Positions 1 through 11,130 of a stretch of 64,000 bases of DNA are shown one piece after another. Every line of letters starts with the position of its first letter. The first letter of the stretch is position 1. Under the pieces are notes generated by a model that searched no databases, had not been told where the DNA came from, and saw nothing but the letters and a program-made list of their open reading frames with translations. Source of the stretch: Kitagawia praeruptora (Eukaryota; Streptophyta; Magnoliopsida; Apiales; Apiaceae); NCBI GenBank assembly GCA_037693485.1, contig CM075350.1:118731001-118795000 (forward strand), read 5' to 3'. The position numbers and the translations under genes are program-made.

Positions 1-982
1 ATTCGTTCAGAGCAAGAAGGGAGAGAAGCCAAGGCGAGGATCGTGACAACAAGAAGATCTAGACATAGTTTTCTTGTATTCCTTTGTTAGGCGTATCTTG
101 TGGATGCTCATTACTTTTCCGGATTTGTTCGCTACACCTTATTTTATTATTGATTTATTCATCATCTTCTTTATCTTGTTTACTACCATGCTTTCATCAA
201 ATCCCATGGTGACGAGAGGTTCGATTATGAACTAATCGTTATCGTGGGGTCCTAGTGGATTTATCTATGTAGCTTAGTAGTTTGCATGCCTTAGAGATTT
301 ATGTGTGGTGAATTATTGATATCCTTGTATGGTTATGCTTATTGAATTTAGGTGCGTCGCGAACATCTAATTTGTTAATCTCTTGCTAAACGAGAGTGGA
401 TCTTGAGATTTAGAACTTGCCATGCTAGCATAGGATAGGTTGATGTAATCATCATGATTTGTGGCATGAATAGAGATATTATGCTACCCTATGTGATCTA
501 AGTGAATAACTTGTGCTTCAACCTTTATGTTTTCAAATTCTATAGAGATATAGGGTCTAAACATAATAGGTGACTATTCATCTTCTATCTTTTGTGGATG
601 TATGCTTAGATTGGTACTAGTATACCGAGAGGTAACTTTTACTCTTTTCGTGTTGTTCGATCAGATATCATAACCATCGCATGTTTTAATCAAAGGCTGC
701 AACTCTAAGTGAAGTAGATAATGAAACTAGGATTCCATGTTTATTCTCATATAAGTAATCCGAATTTAAGTCTAGTTAATTGTTTAATTCTTAATTTTAT
801 ACATTGCATCTTAGTTTAATTTAGTTAATCAAACCATATTTGTTATTTTCTTAGCAGTGAATTAAAACCATACATTATTGCATAGACATATTTTCTGAGT
901 AAAACTTAACCAAGATCTCTGTGGAACGAACTTTAATTGTATTACTTGTGACTACGTGCGCTTGCGTGAATTTAGCATAACA
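1..982 (+). mobile_element. 3' part of an LTR, tRNA-Asp-primed (Athila-like) family
   Basis: This stretch matches, with many substitutions, the 3' two-thirds of the solo LTR at 48504-49997 and, in reverse, the two LTRs at 9682-11113 and 14061-15492. Shared blocks include the 'catcaaatcccatgg' and 'tgtggaacgaactttaattg' segments. The right end (near 'gcataaca', 982) corresponds to the TGTTAACA end of the better copies. No primer-binding site follows, so this is a solo LTR or a truncated copy. Its left end and target duplication are outside the window. Confidence 0.8.
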
Positions 983-1892
983 CCAGTCAAAGATTGTTTA
1001 CTGGTAATACTTCGTTTTGTGGTTCTTTGTAGTTACCTAATACTATTGAGTGTTGATGAGCTAAGTAACATTTTAATTCTTAAAGTAGGTCATAAGTGTG
1101 CGATGATGTCAATTTTACATGTGTTCGACAAAGATTAGAAATCTCTCCTATAGCTGTGTTTGTTGGTTATGTTCGACAAAGATTAGAAATCTCTCCTATA
1201 GTTGTGTTTGTTGGTAGATATGAAATGTGGATGTGAGGATGGAATATAAATATGTAAATAAAATTAAAGGCGGAGAATTATGTAAGACTGAGATTAAAGA
1301 ATCTGATGCTAGATTTCAACTATAAAAGCTGTGAAGGATAATAGAGAGAAATGAATGAGCGATATGTAAGTTAAAAAGATTGATTATAACTTGTGGAGTA
1401 ATGGAGGAAGATATGAAGATTATGTGTAACTTTTCATGTTATAGTTCAAAATGCAATCCACTCCAACCAACCGACACCACAATGAAGTCATGGAGTCGGA
1501 TATTGTGTTTTCAACTTGATATATTGATAAAAGATTAATCCACCTACCAAGTCTCCTTTCTGTATTACATGAAATCAACTAAAATACCAAAATATATGAC
1601 CTGAAACTCTGAAAGTGGATCTATATCATTATGCATTCTCTGGTGTTTCCACGTGGTTTCAAATTCAGAATATTTTCAATTTATTTTGAGTGAGAATTAT
1701 GTATTTGGGTAGCACAAAGTTGGAGTCAACTGCATTTGAAAACCTAACTCGCTGAGAGCTGTATAGATAAACCATTTCCTCTGGATGGTCATTACATATG
1801 GATAACAAGCTTTTGTAAATCTGTAACTATCTCAACAAACACTTAGTATGTAATCAATATTATGACTTATTGCTCCTTTGCGGTTATTACAG
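983..1892. other. Gene-free interval with a short tandem duplication
   Basis: I recognise no gene here. A 48-bp unit beginning 'gttcgacaaagattag' occurs at 1123 and again at 1171, nearly identical. The stretch directly before 1893 ends in 'ttattacag', a good splice acceptor for the HHP-like exon that follows. I could not find earlier HHP or MATE exons. Confidence 0.5.
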
Positions 1893-2518
1893 AAAAGCGT
1901 AAAAGGTGATATGGGCAATAGTTTACACTCACTGCCAGTCGATCAAGTCACGAGGTGGCCATTTTTTGCTTTCTTGGGAGGGGCCATGTTCTGCTTGCTA
2001 GCCAGCAGCACGTGCCACCTTCTCTCATATTACTCAGAGCGCCTTTCATACATAATGCTCAGGCTCGACTATTCTGGCATTGCAGCTCTCATTGCAACTT
2101 CCTTTTACCCTCCTGTTTATTATTCCTTTATGTGCTATCTGTTCTTATGCAACCTTTACTTGAGCTTTATTACAGTGTTGGAATAGCCAGCATTGCTTTC
2201 TCTCTTCTCCCGGTATTCCAGAAACCCCATTTTCGAACCCTTCGTGCTTCCCTCTTCTTTGGGATGGGTGTATCAGGTACTGTGCCCATCGTGCATAAGT
2301 TGATTTTATGAAGTACTGATGGGAGCATTCTACGGGATTGGAGCGCTATTAGTCTATGTCAAGAGAATACCTGAGCGATGGAAGCCTGGAAAGTATGATA
2401 TAGCTGGACACAATAATCAGCTTTTTCATGTGTTGGTCGTTGCAGGAGCTTATACACACTACCATGCTGGTTTGATCTACCTGAGGTGGCGGGACATGGA
2501 AGGTTGTTCTAAAAATTA
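1893..2518 (+). pseudogene. HHP4-like heptahelical (adiponectin-receptor / PAQR family) pseudogene fragment
   Basis: Conceptual translation in shifting frames gives the C-terminal half of a plant heptahelical transmembrane protein. Recognisable segments are VTRWPFFAFLGGAMFCLL, then a middle helix block (RTLRASLFFGMGVSGTVPI), then RIPERWKPGKYDIAGH, LFHVLVVAGAYTHYHAGL and the terminal WRDMEGC. Frame is lost by one base near 2184, where 'ttggaatag' lacks a G. It returns near 2305, where roughly a dozen residues between the VHKLI and YE-LMGAFYG blocks are missing compared with my recollection of the family. Family members normally end at the EGC; here a few extra codons follow. No N-terminal exons are visible, so this is a partial, broken copy rather than a working PAQR protein. 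PAQR proteins are multi-pass membrane proteins; the HHP group has been linked to hormone and sugar responses. Confidence 0.85.
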
Positions 2519-2948
2519 ATGAAGCTGATATAAGAAATTTATCGTGTATGTTACAGCTTTCTCTATTCTGAGATGATAGCATGAGTTACATTTAGCAATA
2601 CACTTTCTCTATTATGAGATGATAGACTGATTGTATTTATTCGAAGACATTTGTTCTTCCTCAAACCTTAGATGATTCATAAACCCCGTTTAGCTTTTAG
2701 GTATGTCATGATTTGCATAACTTAATGTTGAATTTTGCTGCAAATGACAACAGCAGCATCGAGGTACCACATGACCAAAATCCTCTACTCCATTATTAGA
2801 TTAGCTTAAATTTATTTAACAACTATTAAACTAAATTTCATAAGAGAAGAAACAAAGAACAATTCTAAAAATAAAAAATTGTTTAGCACAAGCCCAGCGA
2901 AGCGGACAAAACTGCTAGTAATTTATAATGGCTATGAATAGTATTCAG
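2519..2948. other. Gene-free interval, possible degenerate Helitron 3' end at 2890-2918
   Basis: No coding sequence is recognised. At 2890-2918 a poor hairpin-like GC-rich stretch ('gcccagcgaagcggac') is followed by 'aaaactgCTAG' and then T, the arrangement of a Helitron 3' terminus in plus orientation. The stem is imperfect and no matching 5' end was found, so this is tentative. Confidence 0.3.
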
Positions 2949-3962
2949 TGGTGGTCAGATGAGCTTATTACATTGCTCTCTGGCCTTCTGCCAAATCCTC
3001 AACTTGAGACTTCGGTTCTGACAATATGGTATGTCTCTTTCATACTAAATACATATTATTATGAGCTTAACTATTGTACAATGAATCTGTACTAAGCCGG
3101 TGATTAATTGACTCTTCACCAACAGTCTTATGGTCACTTCACTTCACTATTACATATCATATTCTTTCAGTACTGGTGCAAGGTACTTCTCCGAACTGAA
3201 TGTTTGTACATTGGCTTGTTTATGGATGATATTCTGATTATGTGATTCTTGAATGTGTATGTTGAAAATAATAAAGCACTCGAGTCTCGAATGAATTAGG
3301 TGCTGGGCATGCCGAGGCAGCTAGACTGGCTGCTTGGGTTGCAACATTTCTTGCAGTTAAAGAGGTGGTCATTGCAAGCACAATTCTCTTTAGCTGCAGG
3401 TCTATATTGGGATATGCTTTTGGGGATGAGAAAGAGCTGGTGGACTATATCAAAGAAATGACCCCTTTTCTATGTTTTACCCTCATGACGGACTGCTTGG
3501 CGAATATGTGTTCTGGTTAACATCTATCTTCCCTCTGCTTTATAAATAAAAACTAGCATGAAAGCTCGTGCAAAGCACGGACGGGCACCATTTAAATTCT
3601 TATAATTCATTTTTTTTTTGAAGTAGATGACTCGTAATTTCATAATTTTTGAAATATTATACGTTATTAGTGTGATATATTTAATCAAATATATATTTTA
3701 TGAAGATTAATAGTAGTCGAATTTCTTACCTGAATTTCAGATATTATCGTAATATTTTACGTACACTTAAGAATTCGTATGCATTTTTATAAATAAATTA
3801 AAAAATTTAGTTTAGAAAGACAGAACAATAAGTATTTTGAAAAATTTATCCTTGACTTAGGAGACTCACGTATAGACATATATAGGAAAGTGCTCAAATG
3901 ATAACTCATATTATAATGAGGATTATAATGAGGAATGAGAACTAATCTCATGCTCAAATGTA

Positions 3963-4810
3963 TAATGCGTGCATATATACACCATTCTCACTCAATCATT
4001 CATTCGTGTCACCAAATCGATCATCACTCTAGCAATAATTTATGAACATTTTTATCACCAAGTTCCAACCACATTCCCGACCCCACATTCGATAGTTTAT
4101 TCATTCCATTTTTCATCTTCTAACAATATAAATGAGTTTATAAATCCCCGCCGATGTCGTTCTCACCCACTCTACCACCATCAATGCCATCACCAACTTC
4201 TTCGAATACTATCAAAATTTCAGATTTGGAAATTTTTGGTAATTTGTATTCAAAACTTTTAGTATAATTTTGGTGATTCAAGTTGAATTTTTTTTGATTC
4301 TGCTTTGATTTTGGTGGTGTAAGTGGTGGTGCACATTCAAATGTAACCTACATCTCCAACTTTACCCTTCCACCTCTACTATTTTTGAAGATTTTTTTAC
4401 ACCATCTTCGACAATACAACAATGTCATCACCACCTCTTCTCCACTTGTATACATTGTGTGTATACATCTATACACCTTCCTCACTTAACCATTTCTTCG
4501 TGTCATCAAATCGACCAACACTCTAAAAATAACTTGCGAACACGTTTATTATCGAATTCCAACCACCCTACTCCGCTAGCTCATTCATCTCGTTTATTGT
4601 ACTCTCACATAAGATTCGAGTTTATAGAGCTCCATCGATGTCATTTTCACCCACTTTACTACCGACCATCAACACCAGCACCTTCGAACACTATCAGAAT
4701 TTCAAATTTTAGAAATTTTTGTAATTTGCATTTAAAATTTTAGTGATTTGGGTTCAGTTTTTGGTGATTTAAGTTGAAAGTAGAGTAATTCTGCTTTCAT
4801 TTTGAGTTTT
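3963..4810. repeat. About 485-bp direct duplication inside the Helitron
   Basis: Segment 3963-4330 (starting 'tatatacaccattctcact') recurs at about 4448-4810 ('tctatacaccttcctcact') with many substitutions. Both copies share 'attcgtgtca', 'aatcga', 'cactctaccaccatcaa'-like and 'aaatttttggtaatttg'-like blocks in the same order. Open frames over these copies are in low-complexity C/T-rich DNA and I do not regard them as genes. Confidence 0.65.
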
Positions 4811-5512
4811 TTGGTAGTGCAAAGGGTGGTGTTGATGTGATTACATTAAAAGTTTAGTGATTTCGCTCGTGATTCTAGTGTTGTTGTGTGATAGTGACGG
4901 TATTGTGGTGGTATGGTAGTGATGGTGGTAGTAGTGTTAGCGATGTGTTGTTAATGGTGGTATTGATAGTGATGTATCCATCGAGAAACACACGACTTTT
5001 ATATAGTATTTTCTTACATATTGATTGTTAATATGAAATACATGATCTATGATTTTTTTTATGTATTATATATAAAAGCTTCATAAGTAACTACTAACAA
5101 TTATATAATTGTGTATACGTACATTACATGTAGTCTTTTTTTAAAAACACTTTTAGTGACCTATAATTTTGAATTTCTTTTAAATACAATCTAATTAGTT
5201 ATTTTTTGAATTTATCTTTTTAAATTCAATCATTTTTACAGTCCTTAAATTCAACTAATCGATAATTATAATTTGTGTATTTTATACAATTTAGTATTCT
5301 CTTTTTAAATATCTATCTTTCATTAATATAGGTATAGATCTTAATCTCATAATTATTTGTATTGAATCTACGAACTAATTTATAATATCGTTTTCTAACC
5401 CAACTACAGTTCTTTTATTTAATTAAAAAATTAATACAATGTTTATATCTCACATGTAAATTATTTAATTGATCACAAAATAATGTTTTAAATTAGTATA
5501 AGAGTTCTCGTC

Positions 5513-5785
5513 AAAAAATCATTTTGGCCTGTACTAAACACAACACAATTCATTTTGATAATTTTAACTTGATTAAATCTCAAAATAAATATTAAATATA
5601 GTAAAGCATGCGTATTATTTGTGCATGTAGTAAATGATTTTTAAAAGTCACCTATACTAAACATAATAGGCAGACAACTGTACAATTCATTTTATTAATT
5701 TTAACTTGATTAAATCACAAAATAAATATTAAATAAAGTAGAGCATGCGAATTATTTGTACATGTAGTAAATGATTTTTAAAAAG
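5513..5785. repeat. About 130-bp tandem duplication
   Basis: The block 'aattttaacttgattaaat...gcatgcgtattatttgtgcatgtagtaaatg' at about 5555-5640 recurs at about 5697-5785 with few differences. It belongs to the duplication-rich Helitron interior. Confidence 0.7.
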
Positions 5786-5815
5786 TTGTTGTAAGTTTCT
5801 TCTTTAATTGGCTTA

Positions 5816-7085
5816 GTAAAAATATGTTTTACACCTCATTTATCATTTCTTGTATTAATTTAATAATAAACATATTCTGGTCATTCGACTAATATAGACA
5901 TAATTGTTAAAAGAGAAATATTGTAATAAATTTTGATATACCTATTCTCACTTCCGCACGTTTACCTACTTGAGATAAACTTCTACTAATTTTCGGTCAC
6001 CTACCTCCTCACTTTGATTTTTTTTTTTTACCAATTTTCGACCACCTCAGTACCTTTCATACTTAAAATAAAATATTATACTGATATCGAGTAAAAATAT
6101 GTTATACACTTCATTCATCAATTTTTGTAACAATTTAATAATAAACATATTCTGGCTATTTGACTAATATATAGACATAATTTTTAAAAGAGAGAAATAT
6201 TGTAATAAATTTTTATGGATCTATTTTCACTTTCGCCCGTTTACCTATTAGAGATAAACTTCTACTTATTTTTCGTCACCTACCTCCTCACTTTGATTTT
6301 TTTTGACCAATTTTCGGCCACTCAGTACCTTTCATACTTAAAATAAAATATTATACTCTTATCGAGTAAAAATATGTTATACACTTCATTCATCCTTTTT
6401 TGTAACAATTTAATAATAAACATATTCTGGCTATTTGACTAATATATAGACATAATTGTTAAAAGAGAAAAATATTGTAATAAATTTTTATAGATTTATT
6501 TTCACTTCCGTCCGTTTACCTACTTAAGATAGACGTCTACTTATTTTTCGTCACCTACCTCCTCACTTTGATTTTTTTGACCAATTTTCTGCCACTCAGT
6601 ACCTTTCTTAATTGACTTTGACGACATCATATTTGTCAATCTATATTTTCCCTCCCCGACTACCATTTTTTCCTATTATATGTGAAAATATTTTAACGAT
6701 TTTATCCCTAATAAATCTACTGATATCGAGTAAAAATATGTTATACACTTCATTCATCATTTTTTGTAACAATTTAATAATAAACATATTCTGGCTATTT
6801 GACTAATATATAGACATAATTGTTAAAAGAGAGAAATATTGTAATAAATTTTTATAGATCTATTTTCACTTCAGCCCGTTTACCTAGTTGAGATAGACTT
6901 CTACTTATTTTTCGTCACCTACCTCCTCACTTTGATTTTTTTTTTGACCAATTTTCGGCCACTCAGTACCTTTCTTAATTGACTTTGATGACATCATCTT
7001 TGTCAATCTATATTTTCCCTCCCCGACTACCATTTTTTACTATTATATGTGAAAATATTTAAACGATTTTATCCCTAATAAATCA
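5816..7085. repeat. Four-copy tandem repeat, period 275 bp with one longer unit
   Basis: The marker 'catattctgg' occurs at 5871, 6146, 6421 and 6785, giving spacings of 275, 275 and 364 bp. Units share 'cttctacttatttttcgtcacctacctcctcac' and 'gtaaaaatatgttatacac' (the first unit is more diverged). The third spacing is longer because of an extra 89 bp containing 'ttttccctccccgactacc', a block that also follows the last unit (about 6975-7085). Confidence 0.85.
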
Positions 7086-7205
7086 TAAAAATAAACGTGA
7101 GCATAAATTTATGAGTATATGAATGTCATTGTTTTAATTCTTATCAAAATTCAACTTATTAAAATTAGTAAAATTATGTGGGCACTTTTATCCTGAATAA
7201 ATTAT

Positions 7206-7480
7206 AAAATAAATATTGCTAATTGGTGGTTATTTGAGCATGTAGTGAATGAGTTTAAAATGTTCCAAAAAAAAGTGATTTTGTCTATTGGTTGGATATG
7301 TAAACATAAAGTTACAGTTGTTGGAAGGTTATAAAATAAATATTGCTAATAGGTGGTTATTTGAGCATGATGTAGTGAATGAGTTTCAAATGTTTCACAA
7401 AAAAGTGATTCGGTCTAGTGGTTGGACATGTAAACATAAATTTACAGTTGTTGAAAGGTCATGGGTTTAATTCCTTCCAA
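7206..7480. repeat. About 120-bp tandem duplication with tRNA-like boxes
   Basis: The block 'aaaataaatattgctaat...gtggttatttgagcatg' at 7206 recurs at 7332, each followed by 'aaaaaagtgatt.. gtctattggttggatatg' or its variant. The second copy ends 'aaaggtcatgggtttaattcc', which loosely resembles a pol III box B with an A-box-like 'agtggttgga' upstream. This could be a decayed SINE head, but the match is weak. Confidence 0.5.
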
Positions 7481-7711
7481 CTACAATTTTTTTAACATTA
7501 ATATAAATGTAAGGACAAATTTGTAATTTACTAAATAGGCACAAAACCCATGTTGGCCTATAATAGATATAATGGATGTAGCAACGAGTAAATATAGTAA
7601 AAGTTATTGATGACTGTCAAAGATTTCCAAATTTTGTAAAAGTACGTTATTTTCTTAGAGTGACTAGTTTTATGGCGACGTATCTTTTTGAATCAGGGGT
7701 TGCCAGAGGAG

Positions 7712-8207
7712 TGTTGGAATTCATGCACTTGCCTATTCATTTTCACATTCACAGTATTTATTTATTACTCCCTCCGTCCCATCCAATTCTTAACACTTTT
7801 TTTGTCACTTTCTGGCACGCATTTTAAGGTGAATTTTAAGGATAGTTTCATAACTTATTTTTGAAATTTTCTTTTTTTTGTATAAAAATAGAATTGTTCT
7901 ATTTTTATACAAAAAAAAAATTCAAAAATAAGTTATAAAACTATCCTTAAAATTCACCTTAAATTGCGTGTCAAATACCCCATTTTGAAATGTTAAGAAC
8001 CCGGTGGGACGGAGGGAGTATATGTTCATGCACCTTGTAATCAAGATCATTTCTCTAGAATGTTCTGTAGAATCTATATAAAGCTTGTCCTACATCATAT
8101 GTAATTCAATTCAATTTAGTGGAATCAAATTCAGAAATATATAAAAACAAGTTCTTTTATCTGTTCTTATTAGAGCTCTGCAGTAGCAACTCATTTAGAT
8201 TCCTTCA
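7712..8207 (+). repeat. 5' LTR of Copia-1 (243 bp plus 253-bp MITE insertion)
   Basis: It matches the 3' LTR at 18100-18342. The 253-bp length difference is exactly the MITE plus its duplicated TA. The LTR is followed by AAT and the primer-binding site TGGTATCAGAGCC at 8211-8223, complementary to the 3' end of initiator tRNA-Met. Confidence 0.95.
7768..8018. mobile_element. Stowaway-type MITE (251 bp) in the 5' LTR
   Basis: The ends CTCCCTCCGTCCC and GGGACGGAGGGAG are inverted repeats flanked by TA (7766-7767 and 8019-8020). The 3' LTR at 18100-18342 provides the empty site with a single TA, so insertion happened after the retrotransposon arrived. The middle is a long hairpin centred on 'aaaatagaattgttctattttt' near 7894. 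A relative of identical length is at 40859-41109. Confidence 0.95.
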
Positions 8208-8265
8208 AATTGGTATCAGAGCCAGGTTTCAATTCTATTCTGGGATTGAAACTAGAAGTAATTAC

Positions 8266-9681
8266 ATGGCGTCAAATTCAGACTCTCAATCATCTCTAAT
8301 TCCTCTCTTTGATGGTGAAGATTATGACTACTGGAAGATCAAAATAAGAACTGTTCTAAGGGCAGAAGGCTTATGGAATATTGTGGAGAAAGGATTTACA
8401 GAACCTGAAGATGAAACAAAATTAAAGAAACTTGAAACAACTCGCTGCCAGGATGCAAGAGCACTGAGCAAACTTCAGATGGGAGTCACAAAACCATTTT
8501 TTACAAGGATTTCAACAGCTTCAACAGCAAAAGATCGAAGCATGGGAAATCCTACAGGGTGAATTCCATGGAGATGAAAAGGTACGAAGTATTAATCTCC
8601 AATCTCTTAAAAAGGATTTTCAGAATTTAAGAATGAAGGATTCTGAAAATATACAAAGTTATCATGCTCGTGTAATGGAGATTGTGTATCAAATGAAAAC
8701 CTATTGTGATAATATTTCTGATCAACATGTTGTGGTGAAAATTTTGATCAATTTAACAGATAAATATGAATATATTGTTGCTGTTATTGAAGAAACAAAA
8801 GATCTCACCAAGCTGTCAATAAAAGAATTGATGGGCTCTCTTCAAGCACATGAAAAAAGAAGACTCAAACAGGCAGAGCAATCAGAAAATGCTTTTCTAT
8901 CTAAGGCAAAGGTGAAGCCACGATAATTTGCAAAGAAAGGTGGTCACAATCAGGAGCAACAGAAGTCAGACTGGAGAAAAAAGAAAGAGAACTATACCAG
9001 CACTTACCAGAAGAATCAGAATGATAGAGGTACAAGTTCTAACCCAAAAGTTTTTTGCAACATCTGCAAAAGAACTAGTCATGTATCATCTAAATGTTGG
9101 TTCAAAGGCAAGCCTCAGTGTAATTATTGTAGAAGATTTGGTCATATTGAAAAAGACTGCAGATTTAAAAATTACGCGAATGCAAATTTTACAAAAGAAA
9201 ATGAAGACATCAAAGAAGAACAAATATTTTATGCTTGTCATTCCAGCCTTCATGGAGACAATAAAGCCTGGTATATAGATAGTGGTTGCAGCAATCATAT
9301 GTGTGAAGATAAAAATATCTTTGTGCAAATTGATACAACAATAAATCCAAAGGTGAGGATGGCTGATGGGTAATGAAGCTGTTGCAGAAGCAAAAGGCAA
9401 AGGAACAGTTTCTATCAACACAAAATCTGGAGTCAAATATATACGAGATGTTCTTCTCGTTCCAGATTTAAAAGAAAATTTATTAAGTGTTGGACAGCTT
9501 TTGGAACATGATTATTGTCTTGTATTTGAAGATAATTTGTGCAGAATCTTTGAGAAAAAGAACAAGAATGAGGCCATTGCAGAAGTAAAGATGGAGAGGA
9601 ACAGGAACTTTCCACTAACTTTTAACTACAATGCTCTAAAGGCTGAAGTTGTAGATCAATCATGGCTTTGGCATAAAAAAT
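8266..9681 (+). pseudogene. Copia-1 gag, protease and start of integrase (broken)
   Basis: The reading frame opens with MASNSDSQSSLIPLFDGEDY, a UBN2-type Copia gag start. It shifts by one base near 8535, meets TAA at 8924 and shifts again near 9370. Two canonical CX2CX4HX4C zinc knuckles (CNICKRTSHVSSKC near 9050 and CNYCRRFGHIEKDC near 9119) identify nucleocapsid. WYIDSGCSNHM near 9270 holds the aspartic protease DSG. The pre-integrase region is cut at the WHKK codons by the nested element. The frame resumes at 15493. Confidence 0.9.
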
Positions 9682-11113
9682 TGTTAACACAAAATCATGC
9701 AAGCGTACGTGGTCACAAGTAATATAGATATAAGTCGAGTTCGTTCCCACGAAGATCTGGTTATGGTTTTAATTCAGTAGATGTACCTATGCAACAATTT
9801 ATGATTATTATTCACTGCTAAGACAATTAACAAATTTGGGTTTAATAAACTAAATTAACTAAGAAGTAAATTAACAAACTAAGAATTAACTAACTAACAA
9901 GAATTGGAATCGAATTACTTCTGCAAGAGAAAACATGGGATCCCAACTTTATTAAATACTTCGCTTAGATCTGACGCCTTTAATCACTATATGCAATGGT
10001 TATGATATCTGATCGGACAACACGAAACAAGTACACGCTACCTGTCAGCATACGTATACCGAACTATCCATACATCCACAAAAGAGATAGAAGATGAATA
10101 GACACCAATTATGCTTAGACCCTATATGCCTATAGAATTTGAAAACATAACGATTGAAGAGCAAGTTATCCATAAAGATCACACAGGGCAGTATAAGTAT
10201 TTTCATCTCACACCACGAATCATATTGATAAACAATTATGAACCTATGCTAGCATGGCAAGTTCTAAATCTCAAGATCCACTTTCACTTCACAAGAGATT
10301 AACAAATTAGATGTTCATGACGCATCTATCAATTAAGCATAACCATACGAGGATATCAAATATACATCACACACAGATCTTTAAAGCATCAAGATACTAA
10401 GTTCCATAAATAAATCCGTTAGAATCCCATGGCAACGATTAGTTCATAATCGAACCTCTCGTCATCATGGGATCTGATGAAACCATGATAAAAACAAAGT
10501 ATGAAAAGATACAAATAAACCTAAGTAATTGATATGTAATGGCGATACAAATTATAATGGTAGGATGTATTTATATAGGCTTTAGAAGTCTTGCCCAGCA
10601 AGAAAATCAACCTACAATACAATTAGAAATATGTTTGGGTACCAAAAATACAACTAGAATTCGAAATAGGGGCAAAACGGACATTTTCAGGGATTTCCAG
10701 AGAATTTATGCGCCCCCAGCGCGTGGTACGCGCTCTCAGCGCACAAAGCTCCTGTTCAGAATTATAGAAAATTTCTCAGGCTTTGCGTGGACAGTAAGAT
10801 CGCTGAAAACGGACTTCTAGAACTCCAGATATGGCCAAAATAGTGTAGACTGCGCAACCTACCGGAAAATCCGAATTTTACACAACTTTGCTCCTTTCTC
10901 CTCCGTTTTCTCTTCCGATTCTTTTGCCACTTCCCGTTCTTCATTCCAATGCTAAATTTCAACTCCAAAATCGATGAAAAACACCAACCCTAGCCGAAAT
11001 AACTAAACCTGCTTAACTAACAAAAATGTATCAAAACTACCACAAACTTGAGACCAAGTGAATCAATTTAAGCCGATATGGAACGATCCAAGTGGATATA
11101 AATCCACTTATCA
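9682..11113 (-). repeat. 3' LTR of the nested tRNA-Asp-primed element
   Basis: In element orientation it starts TGATAAGTGGATTTATATCC and ends GTGTTAACA. It aligns base for base with 14061-15492 at a constant offset of 4379. Differences are mostly transitions; I count seven in the first 125 bp on the plus strand. Confidence 0.95.
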
Positions 11114-11130
11114 CACCCCCAAACTTAAAC
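11114..11130 (-). promoter_or_regulatory. Polypurine tract of the nested element
   Basis: On the minus strand GTTTAAGTTTGGGGGTG directly abuts the 3' LTR start TGATAAG, the expected position for plus-strand priming. Confidence 0.75.

Larger units (their letters stand above)
3553..7567 (-). mobile_element. Non-autonomous Helitron in a MATE intron
   Basis: On the minus strand the 3' end is a hairpin (CGTGCTTTGCACG core, 3566-3585) followed by TTTCATG and CTAG (3553-3556), then T. The 5' end reads TCTATTATAGG (7557-7567) preceded by A. Removing 3553-7567 leaves a MATE intron of about 166 bp with normal GT-AG ends, which supports these borders. No Rep/helicase reading frame is present. The interior is AT-rich and made largely of direct duplications. 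Confidence 0.65.

Noticed and set aside
3969..4743. Two His/Ser-rich open frames of about 95 codons
   Set aside because: Both lie in a duplicated Helitron segment and differ freely, as expected for non-coding C/T-rich DNA.
5816..7085. Regular repeats that could suggest a CRISPR-like array or satellite
   Set aside because: Units are 275 bp or more without distinct spacers, in plant DNA inside a Helitron.
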